From Lysobacter sp. Root690 (GTDB taxonomy: Bacteria; Pseudomonadota; Gammaproteobacteria; Xanthomonadales; Xanthomonadaceae): 64,000 nt of DNA. The stretch spans positions 116,346-180,345 of the forward strand of contig NZ_LMHM01000001.1 in assembly GCF_001427785.1 (NCBI RefSeq). Direction: 5' to 3'. This document shows, piece by piece, positions 20,928 through 30,050 of this stretch. The position numbers and the translations under genes were made by a program. The first letter of the stretch is position 1, and every line of letters starts with the position of its first letter. The notes under the pieces were generated by a model, which searched no databases, had not been told where the DNA came from, and was given only the letters and a program-made list of their open reading frames with translations.

Positions 20928-21037
20928 GTCGGCATTGTCGCATGCGCGCGACCCGAACCGTCGCCGCGCGGTTAAATTGATCCGCGCCACGCGCCACGCG
21001 CCACGAACCGCGAACCGCGCCAACCATCGGCCAATCC

Positions 21038-21379
21038 ATGCCAAGCGACGACCCCGAAGATCATTACCCGCTGTATCCACTGGGCATGCTGCGCCGTCAC
21101 GGCCTCATCGGCGCGCAGGATCTGGCCGAACGCTTGCCCGACTGGAGCGAACAACAACTGCGCGACGCCTTTTGGCGCGCCTACGCGTCGATCCGCGAAA
21201 CCGAAGCCGTACTGGAACGCTCGCTCAGCATCGACGGCGGCGAGAAAGTCATCCAACTCAACGGCCAGCCGATTTTCGTGTCCGAAGACTGCTGGAACTT
21301 CGAAGTGGTGGCCGGCGAGGAACTGATGGACCGCCTGGTCGCCGCGCTCAAGCAACAACGCGCGGCGCAAGCGGATTAG
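21038..21379 (+). CDS. Small conserved-looking protein of unknown function
   Basis: A 113-residue soluble acidic protein I do not recognise. It has no signal peptide or membrane segment. The N-terminus (DDPEDHYPLYPLGMLRRHGLIG) and the central block YASIRETEAVLERSLSIDGGEKVIQLNGQPIFVSEDCWNFEVV suggest a compact alpha/beta fold. Codon use matches its neighbours. Its last 4 nt overlap the end of rsmI in convergent orientation, and it diverges from rnpB, so it should have its own promoter in the 110 bp between them. Confidence 0.7.
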   Translation: MPSDDPEDHYPLYPLGMLRRHGLIGAQDLAERLPDWSEQQLRDAFWRAYASIRETEAVLERSLSIDGGEKVIQLNGQPIFVSEDCWNFEVVAGEELMDRLVAALKQQRAAQAD

Positions 21380-22203
21380 TCGGCGCTGCCATACAAGGCC
21401 TTACGCGGCGCCCCGCTCAACTCCGCCGCCAGCTTCGCCGCGGTCGACGGCGGCAGATGCTCGCTGAGCTTGGCGTACAGGCGCTTGCCTTCGATCACCT
21501 TGGCGTCGGCATCGTCGCCGGCGCCTTCGACCACGAGCACGAACTCGCCCTTGCGCTGATTCGGATCGGCCTTGACCTGCGCCGCCAGCGCTTCGAGCGA
21601 CCCGTCGAGCACGGTTTCGAACAGCTTGGTCAGCTCGCGCGCGAGCACCGCGCGGCGCGACGGGCCGAACGCGCCGATCATGTCGTCGAGGGTTTCCTCG
21701 ATCCGGTGCGAAGATTCGTAGAACAACAAGGTCTGCGGCTCGGCCGCGAGCCGGGTCAGGCGTTCGCGCCGGGCCGAGGTCTTGGCCGGCAGGAAGCCCT
21801 CGAAACTGAACCGGTCCGAGGCCAGCCCGGCGACGCTGAGCGCGGCGATCGCGGCGCAGGCACCAGGCACCGGCGAGACCCGGATGCCGGCCGCGCGCGC
21901 GGCGCGGACCAGGCGATAGCCCGGGTCGCTGACCAAGGGCGTGCCCGCATCCGACACCAAAGCCAGCGAATCCCCGCCCTGCAGACGCGCCACCAACTGC
22001 GCCGCCTGCTGCTCCTCGTTGTGCTGATGCAGCGCCAGCAGCGGGCGTTCCAGGCCGAAATGCGACAGCAACTGGCGGGTATGCCGGGTGTCCTCGGCGC
22101 AGATCGCCGCGACCGTGCGCAGGGTTTCCAGCGCGCGCGGCGACAGGTCGCCGAGGTTGCCGATCGGGGTGGCGACAATATGAAGGGTGCCGAAGGTCTG
22201 CAT
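21376..22203 (-). CDS. rsmI: 16S rRNA (cytidine1402-2'-O)-methyltransferase
   Basis: RsmI 2'-O-methylates C1402 of 16S rRNA, the same nucleotide that RsmH in this window N4-methylates. The 275-residue protein has the tetrapyrrole-methylase fold: GTLHIVATPIGNLGDLSPRA, CAEDTRHTRQLL, the SAM loop ALVSDAGTPLVSDPG, PVPGACAAIAAL and the FYESSHRI motif. It is divergent from lpoA across 75 bp, the arrangement seen in E. coli (yraL-yraM-yraN). Confidence 0.97.
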   Translation of the reverse strand: MQTFGTLHIVATPIGNLGDLSPRALETLRTVAAICAEDTRHTRQLLSHFGLERPLLALHQHNEEQQAAQLVARLQGGDSLALVSDAGTPLVSDPGYRLVRAARAAGIRVSPVPGACAAIAALSVAGLASDRFSFEGFLPAKTSARRERLTRLAAEPQTLLFYESSHRIEETLDDMIGAFGPSRRAVLARELTKLFETVLDGSLEALAAQVKADPNQRKGEFVLVVEGAGDDADAKVIEGKRLYAKLSEHLPPSTAAKLAAELSGAPRKALYGSAD

Positions 22204-22278
22204 CGTGCTCTGGGTTCAAGGCCGGGTAGAATCCTAACCGGTCCCACAGGAACGCCGCTGCGCGGCGAATGCAAGCCG

Positions 22279-23673
22279 ATGACTCATAAGAAAAACCGGC
22301 CCGCTTTGACATGGACGTTCATCGGCCTGTTGGCGGCGACCGCGGTGCTCGGCGGCTGCGCCAGCGTCGAAACCCGCCCGACCGCCGCGACCAACGCCTC
22401 CAATCCGCTGATCGCCCAGGCCGGGCACCTCGCGCGCGAACACGCCGGCCTGAGCGGCGCGGCGCGCAGCGACAACGAACAGCAGATCAATCGCCTGCTC
22501 GGCCAGCTCGACGACGCCGCGCTGAGCCGCGAAGCCGCCGCGTTGCCGGTCGGCGATCCGCTCTACAACTTCATGGGCAAGGTGATGATGCAGCGCGGCC
22601 TGCCGCTGCCGCGTCCGTTCGATCGCACCTCCGACTGGAATTTCAACGCCGGCCAGCGTCCGCCGGCCGAAGCCGACGGCTACCGCCCGCCGATGAAACT
22701 GGCGGTGCTGCTGCCGGCGACCGGCGCCTCCGCTGTCGCCGGCGCCTCGGTGCGCGACGGCCTGAGCAGCGCTTACTACGGCGAAAGCCGGCGTCGCCCG
22801 GACATCTTGTTCTACGACACCGGCAGCAACGCCGCCGGCGCGGTGGCCGCGTACGACAAGGCGGTCGCCGACGGCAACGACTTCGTGATCGGCCCGCTCG
22901 GCCGCGACGAAGTCAGCGCGGTGTTCGCCAAGGGCACCTTGCCGGTGCCGGTGCTCGCGCTCAACCGCGGCAACGTCGCCCCGCCCAGCGGCAACGTCAG
23001 CTTCTCGCTGACCCCCGAGGACGAAGGCATCGCCGCAGCCGACTTCCTGCTCGACCGCGGCGCCAAGCGCGTGCTCGCGATCGGCGGCAGCGACGACGGC
23101 CAGCGCCGCGCGATCGCCGCGCTCAAGGAGCGCCTGGCCGGACGCGGCGCGCAGATCAGCGACACCATCGGCGAAGGCACCGCCGATCTCGGTCCGTTCG
23201 TGGCCAAGCCGGGCGGCGTCGACGCCGTGTTCCTGGCGGTCAAGGGCAGCGCGGCGCGCACCCTGATTCCCAAGCTCGCGATCGTCGGCCTGTCCGACAA
23301 GCCGCGCGTGGCGACCTCGCAGCTGCTGTCGGGCACCGGCAAGCCGGAGCAGGACCGCGTGCTCGACGGCCTCGCGTTCCCGTCGGAATCGTGGACCAGC
23401 GGCGGCATTCGCGGCCTGCCGCCGGCGGTGGGCGTCGGCCAGACCCTGCCGACCGCGCGCGGCCCGGGTGCGGCGCGCCTGTTCGCGTTCGGTTACGACG
23501 CCTGGCAACTGTCGGCCTATCTCGAACGTCTGGCCACGCGCCCGGACGCCTTCATCAATGGCGCCACCGGCGTGCTGCGCATCGATGGCGGCGGCTCGGT
23601 GCTGCGCACCCCGGCGTGGTCGACCTTCAGCAGCGGCGTGCCGGTGCCGCTGGCGGATGCCGCGCGCCGCTGA
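22279..23673 (+). CDS. lpoA: Outer-membrane lipoprotein LpoA-like penicillin-binding protein activator
   Basis: LpoA stimulates the transpeptidase of PBP1a from the outer membrane. The 464-residue product starts [10 protein letters not shown]; its signal peptide ends in the lipobox LGGC (Cys about 25). The C-terminal part (about 135-455) is the periplasmic-binding-protein-like LppC domain: [53 protein letters not shown] and a late FGYDAWQL. The N-terminal TPR region is short compared with E. coli LpoA (678 aa). It sits between rsmI and yraN, as in many gammaproteobacteria, and yraN overlaps its end by 17 nt. Confidence 0.9.
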   Translation: MTHKKNRPALTWTFIGLLAATAVLGGCASVETRPTAATNASNPLIAQAGHLAREHAGLSGAARSDNEQQINRLLGQLDDAALSREAAALPVGDPLYNFMGKVMMQRGLPLPRPFDRTSDWNFNAGQRPPAEADGYRPPMKLAVLLPATGASAVAGASVRDGLSSAYYGESRRRPDILFYDTGSNAAGAVAAYDKAVADGNDFVIGPLGRDEVSAVFAKGTLPVPVLALNRGNVAPPSGNVSFSLTPEDEGIAAADFLLDRGAKRVLAIGGSDDGQRRAIAALKERLAGRGAQISDTIGEGTADLGPFVAKPGGVDAVFLAVKGSAARTLIPKLAIVGLSDKPRVATSQLLSGTGKPEQDRVLDGLAFPSESWTSGGIRGLPPAVGVGQTLPTARGPGAARLFAFGYDAWQLSAYLERLATRPDAFINGATGVLRIDGGGSVLRTPAWSTFSSGVPVPLADAARR

Positions 23674-24070
23674 TCCGCGCAACGGTCCGGCGCCGCGCGC
23701 GTCGGACCGCCGCAGCCGCGGCGCCGCGGTCGAAGCCGCCGCGCGCGCCTATCTGCTCGAACACGGCCTGAGCGATATCGCCGCGAACGCGAACTATCGC
23801 TTCGGCGAACTCGATCTGGTGATGCGCGACGGCGCGACCGTCGTCTTCGTCGAAGTGCGCTACCGGCGCAGCGACCACTTCGGCGGCGGCGCGGCCTCGG
23901 TCGATCTGCGCAAGCGGCGCAAACTGGTGCTCGCCGCGCAGGCCTTCCTGCTCGCTCATCCGGCTTACAGCGACAGCCCGTGCCGGTTCGACGTGATCGA
24001 AGCCGATGGCGATCCGGCGCAACCTGATTTGAACTGGTTGCGCGATGCCTTTCGCGCCGACGATATCTAG
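23657..24070 (+). CDS. yraN: UPF0102 family protein YraN
   Basis: YraN belongs to UPF0102, endonuclease-like fold proteins of uncertain function. The 137-residue product has the family core: [31 protein letters not shown] with the acidic ELD, then [10 protein letters not shown] and [18 protein letters not shown], matching the PD-(D/E)xK-like pattern (ExxE / D / ExK). The start at 23657 overlaps lpoA by 17 nt. The first about 25 residues are basic and not conserved, so a later start is possible. Confidence 0.92.
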   Translation: MPRAADPRNGPAPRASDRRSRGAAVEAAARAYLLEHGLSDIAANANYRFGELDLVMRDGATVVFVEVRYRRSDHFGGGAASVDLRKRRKLVLAAQAFLLAHPAYSDSPCRFDVIEADGDPAQPDLNWLRDAFRADDI

Positions 24071-24292
24071 CGCTCGTAACTCGGCCGCGGCGAGCGGCGT
24101 TCACTCTTTTGAGAACGGCTCTGGCCCCGATGCCTTTGTTCCGATCATCGGAACCGATCACAACAGAGCGAGCGCCGGGTCTAAGCCCCATCTAAAAAAG
24201 TATCGCGCCCATCGCGATGAGACTAGCTTGCTTCATCGATTCAAACCCGCGGCCAACGCGCGGCCGGCGGCTCGCGGCGATACCATGGGCCC
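24071..24292. other. Intergenic region before the YdjM-like gene
   Basis: A 222-bp gap with a comparatively AT-rich patch (about 24180-24240) and two small inverted repeats (TCCGATCATCGGA near 24140 and CGATGAGAC...TTCATCG near 24213). It probably holds the promoter of the next gene. No LexA-box was found, although ydjM is SOS-controlled in E. coli. Confidence 0.4.
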
Positions 24293-24838
24293 ATGCCTAC
24301 CGTAATGACCCATGCCGTGGTTCCGCTTGCCCTGGGATGGGCGCTCGGATCGCGCACGATTCCGCCGCGACTGCTCGTGGCCGGCGCGCTCGCCGCGATG
24401 CTGCCCGATGCCGACGTGGTCGCGTTCAAGCTCGGCATCGCCTATGCCGACGACTTCGGCCATCGCGGCGCCAGCCATTCGTTCGTATTCGCCGCGGTGA
24501 TCGCCGCGTTTGGCGCCTTATGCTCGCGCTGGCTGCGGGTGCCGCCATGGCGCGCGGCACTGTGGCTGTTCGTGTGCGCCGCCTCGCATCCCTTGCTCGA
24601 CGCCCTGACCGACGGCGGCCTCGGCGTCGCCTTGTACTGGCCGTGGTCGGACGCGCGCATCTTCGCGCCGTGGCGGCCGATCGAAGTCTCGCCGATCGGC
24701 GCGCGCTTCTTCAGCGCGCGCGGCGTCGAAGTGCTGCTGTCGGAAGCGCGCTGGGTGGTGACGCCGGCGCTCGCGCTCGGCGCGGTCGGCGCGCTATTGC
24801 GGCGCATCAGCACACGCGGCGCGGATCGCGCACGGTGA
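24293..24838 (+). CDS. YdjM-like membrane-bound metal-dependent hydrolase
   Basis: A 181-residue protein of the YdjM/YfhO-type family (membrane-bound, predicted metal-dependent hydrolases). It has about four membrane segments. The conserved polar residues are present: MTHAVVPLALG, ML(P)DADVV, FGHRGASHSF and ASHPLLDALTDGG, which together supply His and Asp residues that could bind metal. Substrate and role are unknown. A near-overlapping FAD oxidoreductase gene follows 6 bp downstream, so the two are probably cotranscribed. Confidence 0.8.
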   Translation: MPTVMTHAVVPLALGWALGSRTIPPRLLVAGALAAMLPDADVVAFKLGIAYADDFGHRGASHSFVFAAVIAAFGALCSRWLRVPPWRAALWLFVCAASHPLLDALTDGGLGVALYWPWSDARIFAPWRPIEVSPIGARFFSARGVEVLLSEARWVVTPALALGAVGALLRRISTRGADRAR

Positions 24839-24844
24839 GCCGTG

Positions 24845-26245
24845 ATGCGCGCTGAGTTCGCCGTCGGCCTGCCGCCCGCGCTGCATGAGGAAATGGCGCC
24901 GCTGTTCGGCGCCGGATGGCTGACCGATCCCGGCGAACGCCTCGCCTACGCCTACGACAACTCGCGCCGGCAATCGTTGCCCGACGCGGTCGCGCTGCCG
25001 CAGTCGCGCGAGCAGGTGCTGGCGCTGGTGCGCGCATGCCGGCGCCATCGCGTGCCGCTGGTCGCGCGCGGTCGCGGCACCAACACCACCGGCGCGTCGG
25101 TGCCGATCGCCGGCGGCGTGGTGGTCTCGTTCGAACGCATGAACGCGATCGTCGAAATCCGCCCTGGCGATCGTTGCGCGATCGTCGAACCCGGCGTGCT
25201 CAACGGCGATCTGCAGACCGCGCTGAAAGCGCATGGCCTGTTCTGGCCGCCCGACCCGACCAGCGCCGCGTTCAGTACGGTCGGCGGCAATCTGGCCTGC
25301 AACGCCGGCGGCCCGCGCGCGGTGAAATACGGCGCCAGCCGCGACAACGTGCTGGCGCTGACCGCGGTGACCGGCGCGGGCGAATTGATCGTGTGCGGCA
25401 CGGCTACGACCAAGGGCTCTACGGGCTACGACCTGCATCGACTCTTGGTCGGCAGCGAAGGCACGCTCGCGCTGATCGTCGAAGCCAGCCTGCGCCTGAC
25501 CCCGACCGCGCCGGCGCGCGCGGCCTTGCGCGCGACCTATCGCGATGTCTCCACCGCCGCGCTCGCGGTCGCGCGGCTGATGGCGCAGCCAGTCACGCCG
25601 TCGATGCTGGAATTCATGGACGGCGACGCGGTGCGGCTGGCGCGCGATGTCGGCGGTGCCGATCTGCCGCACGAGGCTGGCGCGTTGCTGATGATCGAAG
25701 CCGACGGCGACGCGCAGACCTTGCCGTTCGCGATCGAATCTTTGAAACGCGCCGCGTCCGGCGACGGCCTGCTATCGCTCGATGACGCCGCCGACGAAGC
25801 CGCGCGGGAAAAACTCTGGGCCGCGCGCAAGGCGCTGTCGCCGTCGCTGCGCACGCTGGCGCCGGGCAAGATCAACGAAGACGTGGTGGTGCCGGTGTCG
25901 CGCATCCCCGAACTGGTCGATGGCGTGCAAGCGCTGTCGCGAGAATTCGCCCTGCCGATCGTGTGTTTCGGCCATGCCGGCAACGGCAACCTGCACGTCA
26001 ACCTCCTCTACGATCCCGCCGACTCTTCGCAGAACGAACGCGCGCATGCCGCGATGGGCCGCGTGTTCGAACTGGCGCTGGCATTGGGCGGGACTTTGTC
26101 GGGCGAACACGGCATCGGCCTGGCCAAGCGCGATTTCATGCCGCAGGCGGTGGGCGCGCAAACCTTGGCGATCATGCGTCAGTTGAAGACGGTGTTCGAT
26201 CCCGACGGCATCCTCAATCCGGGCAAGTTGTTGCCGGACGAGTGA
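24845..26245 (+). CDS. FAD-linked oxidase, GlcD / D-2-hydroxyacid dehydrogenase type
   Basis: A flavoprotein of 466 residues that should oxidise a D-2-hydroxy acid such as D-lactate, glycolate or D-2-hydroxyglutarate. The N-terminal PCMH/FAD domain (about 40-215) contains RGRGTNTTGASVPIAGG, PPDPTS and TVGGNLACNAGGPRAVKYG. The C-terminal FAD oxidase domain contains INEDVVVPVSRIPELV, the metal-type histidines in CFGHAGNGNLHVN, and GTLSGEHGIGLAKRDFM. No Fe-S domain is attached. The start is taken at ATG 24845; a GTG at 24842 precedes it. The exact substrate cannot be decided from sequence. Confidence 0.92.
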   Translation: MRAEFAVGLPPALHEEMAPLFGAGWLTDPGERLAYAYDNSRRQSLPDAVALPQSREQVLALVRACRRHRVPLVARGRGTNTTGASVPIAGGVVVSFERMNAIVEIRPGDRCAIVEPGVLNGDLQTALKAHGLFWPPDPTSAAFSTVGGNLACNAGGPRAVKYGASRDNVLALTAVTGAGELIVCGTATTKGSTGYDLHRLLVGSEGTLALIVEASLRLTPTAPARAALRATYRDVSTAALAVARLMAQPVTPSMLEFMDGDAVRLARDVGGADLPHEAGALLMIEADGDAQTLPFAIESLKRAASGDGLLSLDDAADEAAREKLWAARKALSPSLRTLAPGKINEDVVVPVSRIPELVDGVQALSREFALPIVCFGHAGNGNLHVNLLYDPADSSQNERAHAAMGRVFELALALGGTLSGEHGIGLAKRDFMPQAVGAQTLAIMRQLKTVFDPDGILNPGKLLPDE

Positions 26246-26527
26246 GGTGGAGTGACGTGTCGTGAACTACCGCCGGACGAGCGTACTGCCATAACTCACC
26301 GCAGCCCGCGCATCTCAATAAAGCGGCGCATCTGCTTTTGCCCACTTTAGAAAAAGGGGGCGGCGTCCGCGCAGCGGACGCGGGGGATTTGAGCTTTTGA
26401 CTTTGCCTTGGTCGATGCGGTGTGGAGCAAGAGCAAATCCCCCTGCCCCCTTTTCAAATGGGGGAATACCTCGACACCGACAGTCGGGCTTGAGTGGCCG
26501 CATACAACGCATGCCGCGTCGCCCGCC
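26246..26527. repeat. Intergenic repeats between convergent genes
   Basis: This convergent gap contains CCCCC-type direct and inverted repeats: the block around 26338-26395 (AAAAAGGGGGCGGCGTCCGC...GCGGACGCGGGGGATTTG) facing AAATCCCCCTGCCCCCTTTT at about 26433-26453. The same element family occurs at 50148-50190 and partly at 20455. It may serve as a bidirectional terminator. Confidence 0.65.
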
Positions 26528-27715
26528 TCAAAGCATCCGCACACCCGGCAGCTCGCGGAAATACGCCGACACCTCGCCCGCCGTCATCTCCGCATCGCCG
26601 GGCCGGCCGAAGCCGCCCTCGGGCGCCGATCCGCCGTAATTGCCCGAATACCCATCGCGACCCGAACCCGCGCCACCGTTGCCGCCATCGCCGCGCGAGC
26701 CGGCACTGCCGCCACCGCCGCCCGATCCCGCACTACCGCCCGACACATCGAACCGCAGCAGTTGCGCGAGCTCCGGATAACGCCGGTCATAAACCAATTC
26801 AACAAAACCACCATCGCCGCCGATGCCGCCCGGCCCACCGAAGCCGCCGTCGCCACCATGACCTCCATCGCCGCCGTACCCCGCGCGCTCCTTGCCGCCT
26901 TCGCCGCGACCACCGTCGCCGCCACTGCCGCCGCTTCCACCATCGCCGCCCGCACCGCCGCGGCCGCCGCTGGCGATCAAGGTCAGCGGACGATCGGCCG
27001 GCGCGAGCACGAGGTCTTCGATATCGCCGAGCACCCGCACCACGATCAGCTTCGGATACAGCCGCGTGCTCGCATAGGTGGCATACACGCGCAGATGCGG
27101 ACCGTTGAAGCCGTTGCCGCCCGGCGCGCCATCGCCGCCGCGCGCGCCGTCGCCGCCGTCCTGGCCGTCGAAACCGTTGCGGCCATCGTGGCCGCTGTAA
27201 CCGCTGGCGCCGTCGGGCCCGTCCGCGCCCGGTCCGCCGGGCGCGCCGGCACTGACGATGCAGCGATAGTCAGGGTCGTAATGCAGCGTCTGCGCCAGTT
27301 GCGCGCGCGGATGCAGCAGTTGCGCGCTGATCGCGAAACCGCTGTCGACGGTCGCCAACACATCGGGATCGGGCGCGAACCAACCCAATTCGTCGAACTG
27401 CCCCTGCGCGCTGGCGAAGGCGAAGTTGCGGAAATCCAACATGCCGTTGCGGCGCGTGCCGTTGCTGCCGCGCCAGGTTTCGTAGGTCGATGGCGCCGCT
27501 TCGCGCGGCAATTGCGCGGTGACCGTCGCATGCATCTGCACCGGCTGGCGCGGGCAGATGGTGTTGATGCCCGGGCCGATGTCGACCTGCATCGCACTGA
27601 CCTGCGCCTCGCCCAGATGCACGGTATTGATTCCGACCAACGAACGCATCGGGCCGCAACCGCTCAATCCAACAGCGACCGTGGCGACGACACAAGCGAT
27701 GGCCACGCGGCTCAT
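26528..27715 (-). CDS. Collagen-like glycine-rich lipoprotein
   Basis: A 395-residue predicted lipoprotein with no recognised family. The signal peptide MSRVAIACVV... ends in the lipobox GLSGC (about residue 20). A globular part (about 22-170) is followed by about 16 uninterrupted Gly-X-Y triplets (GAPGGPGADGPDGAS and on), a short folded insert (LRVYATYASTRLYPKLIVVRVLGD), a second block of GG-X repeats, another insert, and a third Gly-rich block near the C-terminus. Gly-X-Y runs can form collagen triple helices, suggesting a surface stalk or trimer; this is inference. An upstream ATG at 27760 would add 15 residues; 27715 gives the better signal peptide. No partner genes are adjacent. Confidence 0.75.
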   Translation of the reverse strand: MSRVAIACVVATVAVGLSGCGPMRSLVGINTVHLGEAQVSAMQVDIGPGINTICPRQPVQMHATVTAQLPREAAPSTYETWRGSNGTRRNGMLDFRNFAFASAQGQFDELGWFAPDPDVLATVDSGFAISAQLLHPRAQLAQTLHYDPDYRCIVSAGAPGGPGADGPDGASGYSGHDGRNGFDGQDGGDGARGGDGAPGGNGFNGPHLRVYATYASTRLYPKLIVVRVLGDIEDLVLAPADRPLTLIASGGRGGAGGDGGSGGSGGDGGRGEGGKERAGYGGDGGHGGDGGFGGPGGIGGDGGFVELVYDRRYPELAQLLRFDVSGGSAGSGGGGGSAGSRGDGGNGGAGSGRDGYSGNYGGSAPEGGFGRPGDAEMTAGEVSAYFRELPGVRML

Positions 27716-28047
27716 GCGACGCCGATGGAAAGAAGCGGAGATCGACGCGGCTGGGCGCATGACGGCAGGCGATGGGAAAGTCGGATCAGGCTCGCACCGG
27801 CGCAATGAAAGCGGTCTGAACTTTTGAGCTGGCTCGACCCAACTGATGGCATAGGGCGATCGAGCGCAATCGCGCTGTTTCGCGTTCGCGTGAGCGCAAG
27901 TCCTCGACGCGAAGCCGATGGTTTTTGGGGGTGGGACTTCAGCCCCGATACTTTTCGGTCGGATCGCTTCGTCAGAACGCAAGGCATCGGGGTTGAAGCC
28001 CTCAGAAACTTCGCGACGCTCTCGCAGCCGAAGCCGCGGATGACGCC
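27716..28047. other. Intergenic region with a CTTCAGCCCCGAT inverted repeat
   Basis: A 332-bp gap between thiL and the collagen-like gene. At about 27933-28002 GGGACTTCAGCCCCGAT faces ATCGGGGTTGAAGCCC, a long imperfect inverted repeat that resembles a dispersed element of xanthomonads. The promoter of the collagen-like gene should lie in 27720-27900. No ORF of note. Confidence 0.55.
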
Positions 28048-29055
28048 TCAACCAAAGTGCTGATACCCGCGCCGCGGCGGCGTCCACTGCGAACCATCGG
28101 CCCGCCACACCTGCACGCCCGGTTCGGCCTCGATCCGGCCGATCACGCAGGCCGGCGTATCGGCCGCGCGCAACGCCGAAGCGATCGCATCGCGGCGCGA
28201 GGGCGCGGCAGTGAAGCACAGTTCGTAATCGTCGCCGCCGCCCAGTTGCAGCGACCAGCGCGATTCGCCCTCGCAGGCGGCGGCGAGCGCGGGCGACACC
28301 GGCACCGCGGCCGCGTCGATGCGCGCGCCGACCTTCGATGCCGCGCAGACATGGCCCAGATCGGCGAGCAGACCATCGGAGACGTCGATACAGGCATGCG
28401 CGAGCGGACACAGCGCGCGGCCGGCGGCGACCCGCGGCGTCGGCCGTTGCAGGCGTTCGAACAAACGCGCGTGATCGGTGAGCGGATCGCCGGCGCAGCG
28501 GCGCACGTCCGCATCGCGGTACGGCGCGACGCCGGCCAGGGCGAGCGCGCCGGCGGCATCGCCGGGCGTGCCGGTGATCCATATCTCGTCGCCGACTTGC
28601 GCGGCATCGCGGCGCAACGCAGCGCCGGCCTCGACAAAACCCATCGCGGTCACGCACACCGACAACGGCCCACGCGTGGTGTCACCGCCGACCAGGGCGA
28701 CGCGGTGCTGCGTGGCCAGTTGCAGAAAACCGTCGAGAAAACCGTCGACGAAGGCCTGCGTCGCATCGCCCGGCTGCGCCGGCAGCGACAGGGATAGCGT
28801 GGCCCACGCCGGCAGCGCGCCCATCGCGGCGAGGTCGGACAGATTCACCGCCAGCGATTTCCAGCCGATGTCTGCCGGCGCGGCGTCTTCGAAGAAATGC
28901 ACGCCGCCGTTGAGCGTGTCGGTGGCGACCACGAGCTGCATGCCGGCCGGCGGTTGCAGCAGCGCGGCATCGTCGCCGATGCCGAGCACCACGTCGTCGC
29001 GAGTACCCACGCGCGCGCGGATGCGCGCGATCAGGTCGAATTCGGCGGCGCTCAT
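28048..29055 (-). CDS. thiL: Thiamine-monophosphate kinase
   Basis: ThiL phosphorylates thiamine phosphate to the active thiamine diphosphate. The 335-residue protein shows GIGDDAALL near the N-terminus, ATDTLNGGVHF, SLAVNLSDLAAMGA, VGGDTTRGPL, CIDVSDGLLADLGH and the final GGDDYELCF motif, all typical of the PurM/ThiL fold. It is the last gene of the riboflavin-nusB operon, 66 bp after nusB, the usual rib-nusB-thiL order. Confidence 0.97.
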   Translation of the reverse strand: MSAAEFDLIARIRARVGTRDDVVLGIGDDAALLQPPAGMQLVVATDTLNGGVHFFEDAAPADIGWKSLAVNLSDLAAMGALPAWATLSLSLPAQPGDATQAFVDGFLDGFLQLATQHRVALVGGDTTRGPLSVCVTAMGFVEAGAALRRDAAQVGDEIWITGTPGDAAGALALAGVAPYRDADVRRCAGDPLTDHARLFERLQRPTPRVAAGRALCPLAHACIDVSDGLLADLGHVCAASKVGARIDAAAVPVSPALAAACEGESRWSLQLGGGDDYELCFTAAPSRRDAIASALRAADTPACVIGRIEAEPGVQVWRADGSQWTPPRRGYQHFG

Positions 29056-29121
29056 CGCGGCGGCATCATCGGTGACAGGTCTCGCGACGATCGCGCCGCG
29101 CGCGGGCGCGACGCGATCCGA

Positions 29122-29583
29122 TCACTTCTTCTTCGACGCGCCGAATTCGACCGCGCGCCACTCCGCCGCCGCATGGTCGAGCACGCCGTTGACGTAGGTG
29201 TGGCCGTGTTCGGCGCCGAAGCGCTTGACCGTCTCGATCGCCTCGTTGATCACCACGCGGTACGGCACGTCCGGACGCAGACGCAGCTCGTAGGCGGCGA
29301 TGCGCAAGGTCGCGCGCTCGATCGGATCGACCTGCTCGATGTCGCGATCCAGGAACGGCGCGAGCGCGGTATCGAGTTCGTCCTGGTGCTTGTCGACCCC
29401 GCGCACCAGGTCTTCGAAATATTCCAGATCGGCGACTTCGTGGGCCTGTTCGTGGGCGAACTGGCTGATCACGTCGTTGACCTTGGAGCCGGACATCTGC
29501 CAGGCGTACACGGCCTGCAGCGCGCGGCGGCGGGCGCGCGAACGCGCGACCGGGTCGATTCCATCCTGACGGCGACGGGTCAT
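29122..29583 (-). CDS. nusB: Transcription antitermination factor NusB
   Basis: NusB joins NusE (S10) on boxA RNA to drive antitermination, mainly on rRNA operons. The 153-residue protein has the all-helical NusB core: [61 protein letters not shown] and [10 protein letters not shown]. The start at 29583 overlaps ribH by 4 nt. The open frame extends far upstream but without homology. Confidence 0.97.
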   Translation of the reverse strand: MTRRRQDGIDPVARSRARRRALQAVYAWQMSGSKVNDVISQFAHEQAHEVADLEYFEDLVRGVDKHQDELDTALAPFLDRDIEQVDPIERATLRIAAYELRLRPDVPYRVVINEAIETVKRFGAEHGHTYVNGVLDHAAAEWRAVEFGASKKK

Positions 29584-30047
29584 GGCAGTTGTCCCAGCAA
29601 ATGGCTCATTTCCAAGGCGGCCTGCGCGGCTTCCTCGCCCTTGTTGCCGTGGCTGCCGCCTGCGCGGGCCTCGGCGTCTTCGTGGCGTTCGACCGCGAGC
29701 ACGCCGTTGGCGATCGCCAGGCCGTGGTCGAGCGAGACGCGCATCAGGCCGTCGGAGCAGCCGTCGGCGACTTGTTCGTAATGACGCGTGTCGCCGCGCA
29801 CGACGCAGCCCAGCGCGACCACCGCCGCGTGACGGCCGGCCACGGCCAGGCGGCGGGCGACGACCGGCAGTTCCCAGGCGCCGGGGACGCGGATCACGTC
29901 GATGGCGTCCTCGGCGACGCCGTGTTCGGCGAAGGTCTTGCGCGCGCCGGCCACCAGGGTGTCGGTGATGCGCGGGTTCCAGCGGCTGGCGATGATGGCG
30001 TAGCGCGCGCCCGGGGGGCTGCGCAGATCGCCTTCGTAATGGGGCAT
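29580..30047 (-). CDS. ribH: 6,7-dimethyl-8-ribityllumazine synthase
   Basis: RibH condenses the pyrimidinedione with dihydroxybutanone phosphate to give the lumazine that RibE converts to riboflavin. The 155-residue product has [52 protein letters not shown] and [17 protein letters not shown], all family motifs. The ATG lies 3 bp after the stop of a dioxygenase gene that separates it from ribBA. Confidence 0.97.
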   Translation of the reverse strand: MPHYEGDLRSPPGARYAIIASRWNPRITDTLVAGARKTFAEHGVAEDAIDVIRVPGAWELPVVARRLAVAGRHAAVVALGCVVRGDTRHYEQVADGCSDGLMRVSLDHGLAIANGVLAVERHEDAEARAGGSHGNKGEEAAQAALEMSHLLGQLP

Positions 30048-30050
30048 GGA

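Noticed and set aside
24071-24292. A tRNA gene (GATTCAAACCC near 24238)
   Set aside because: The T-arm-like string occurs alone; no acceptor, D or anticodon arms pair around it.
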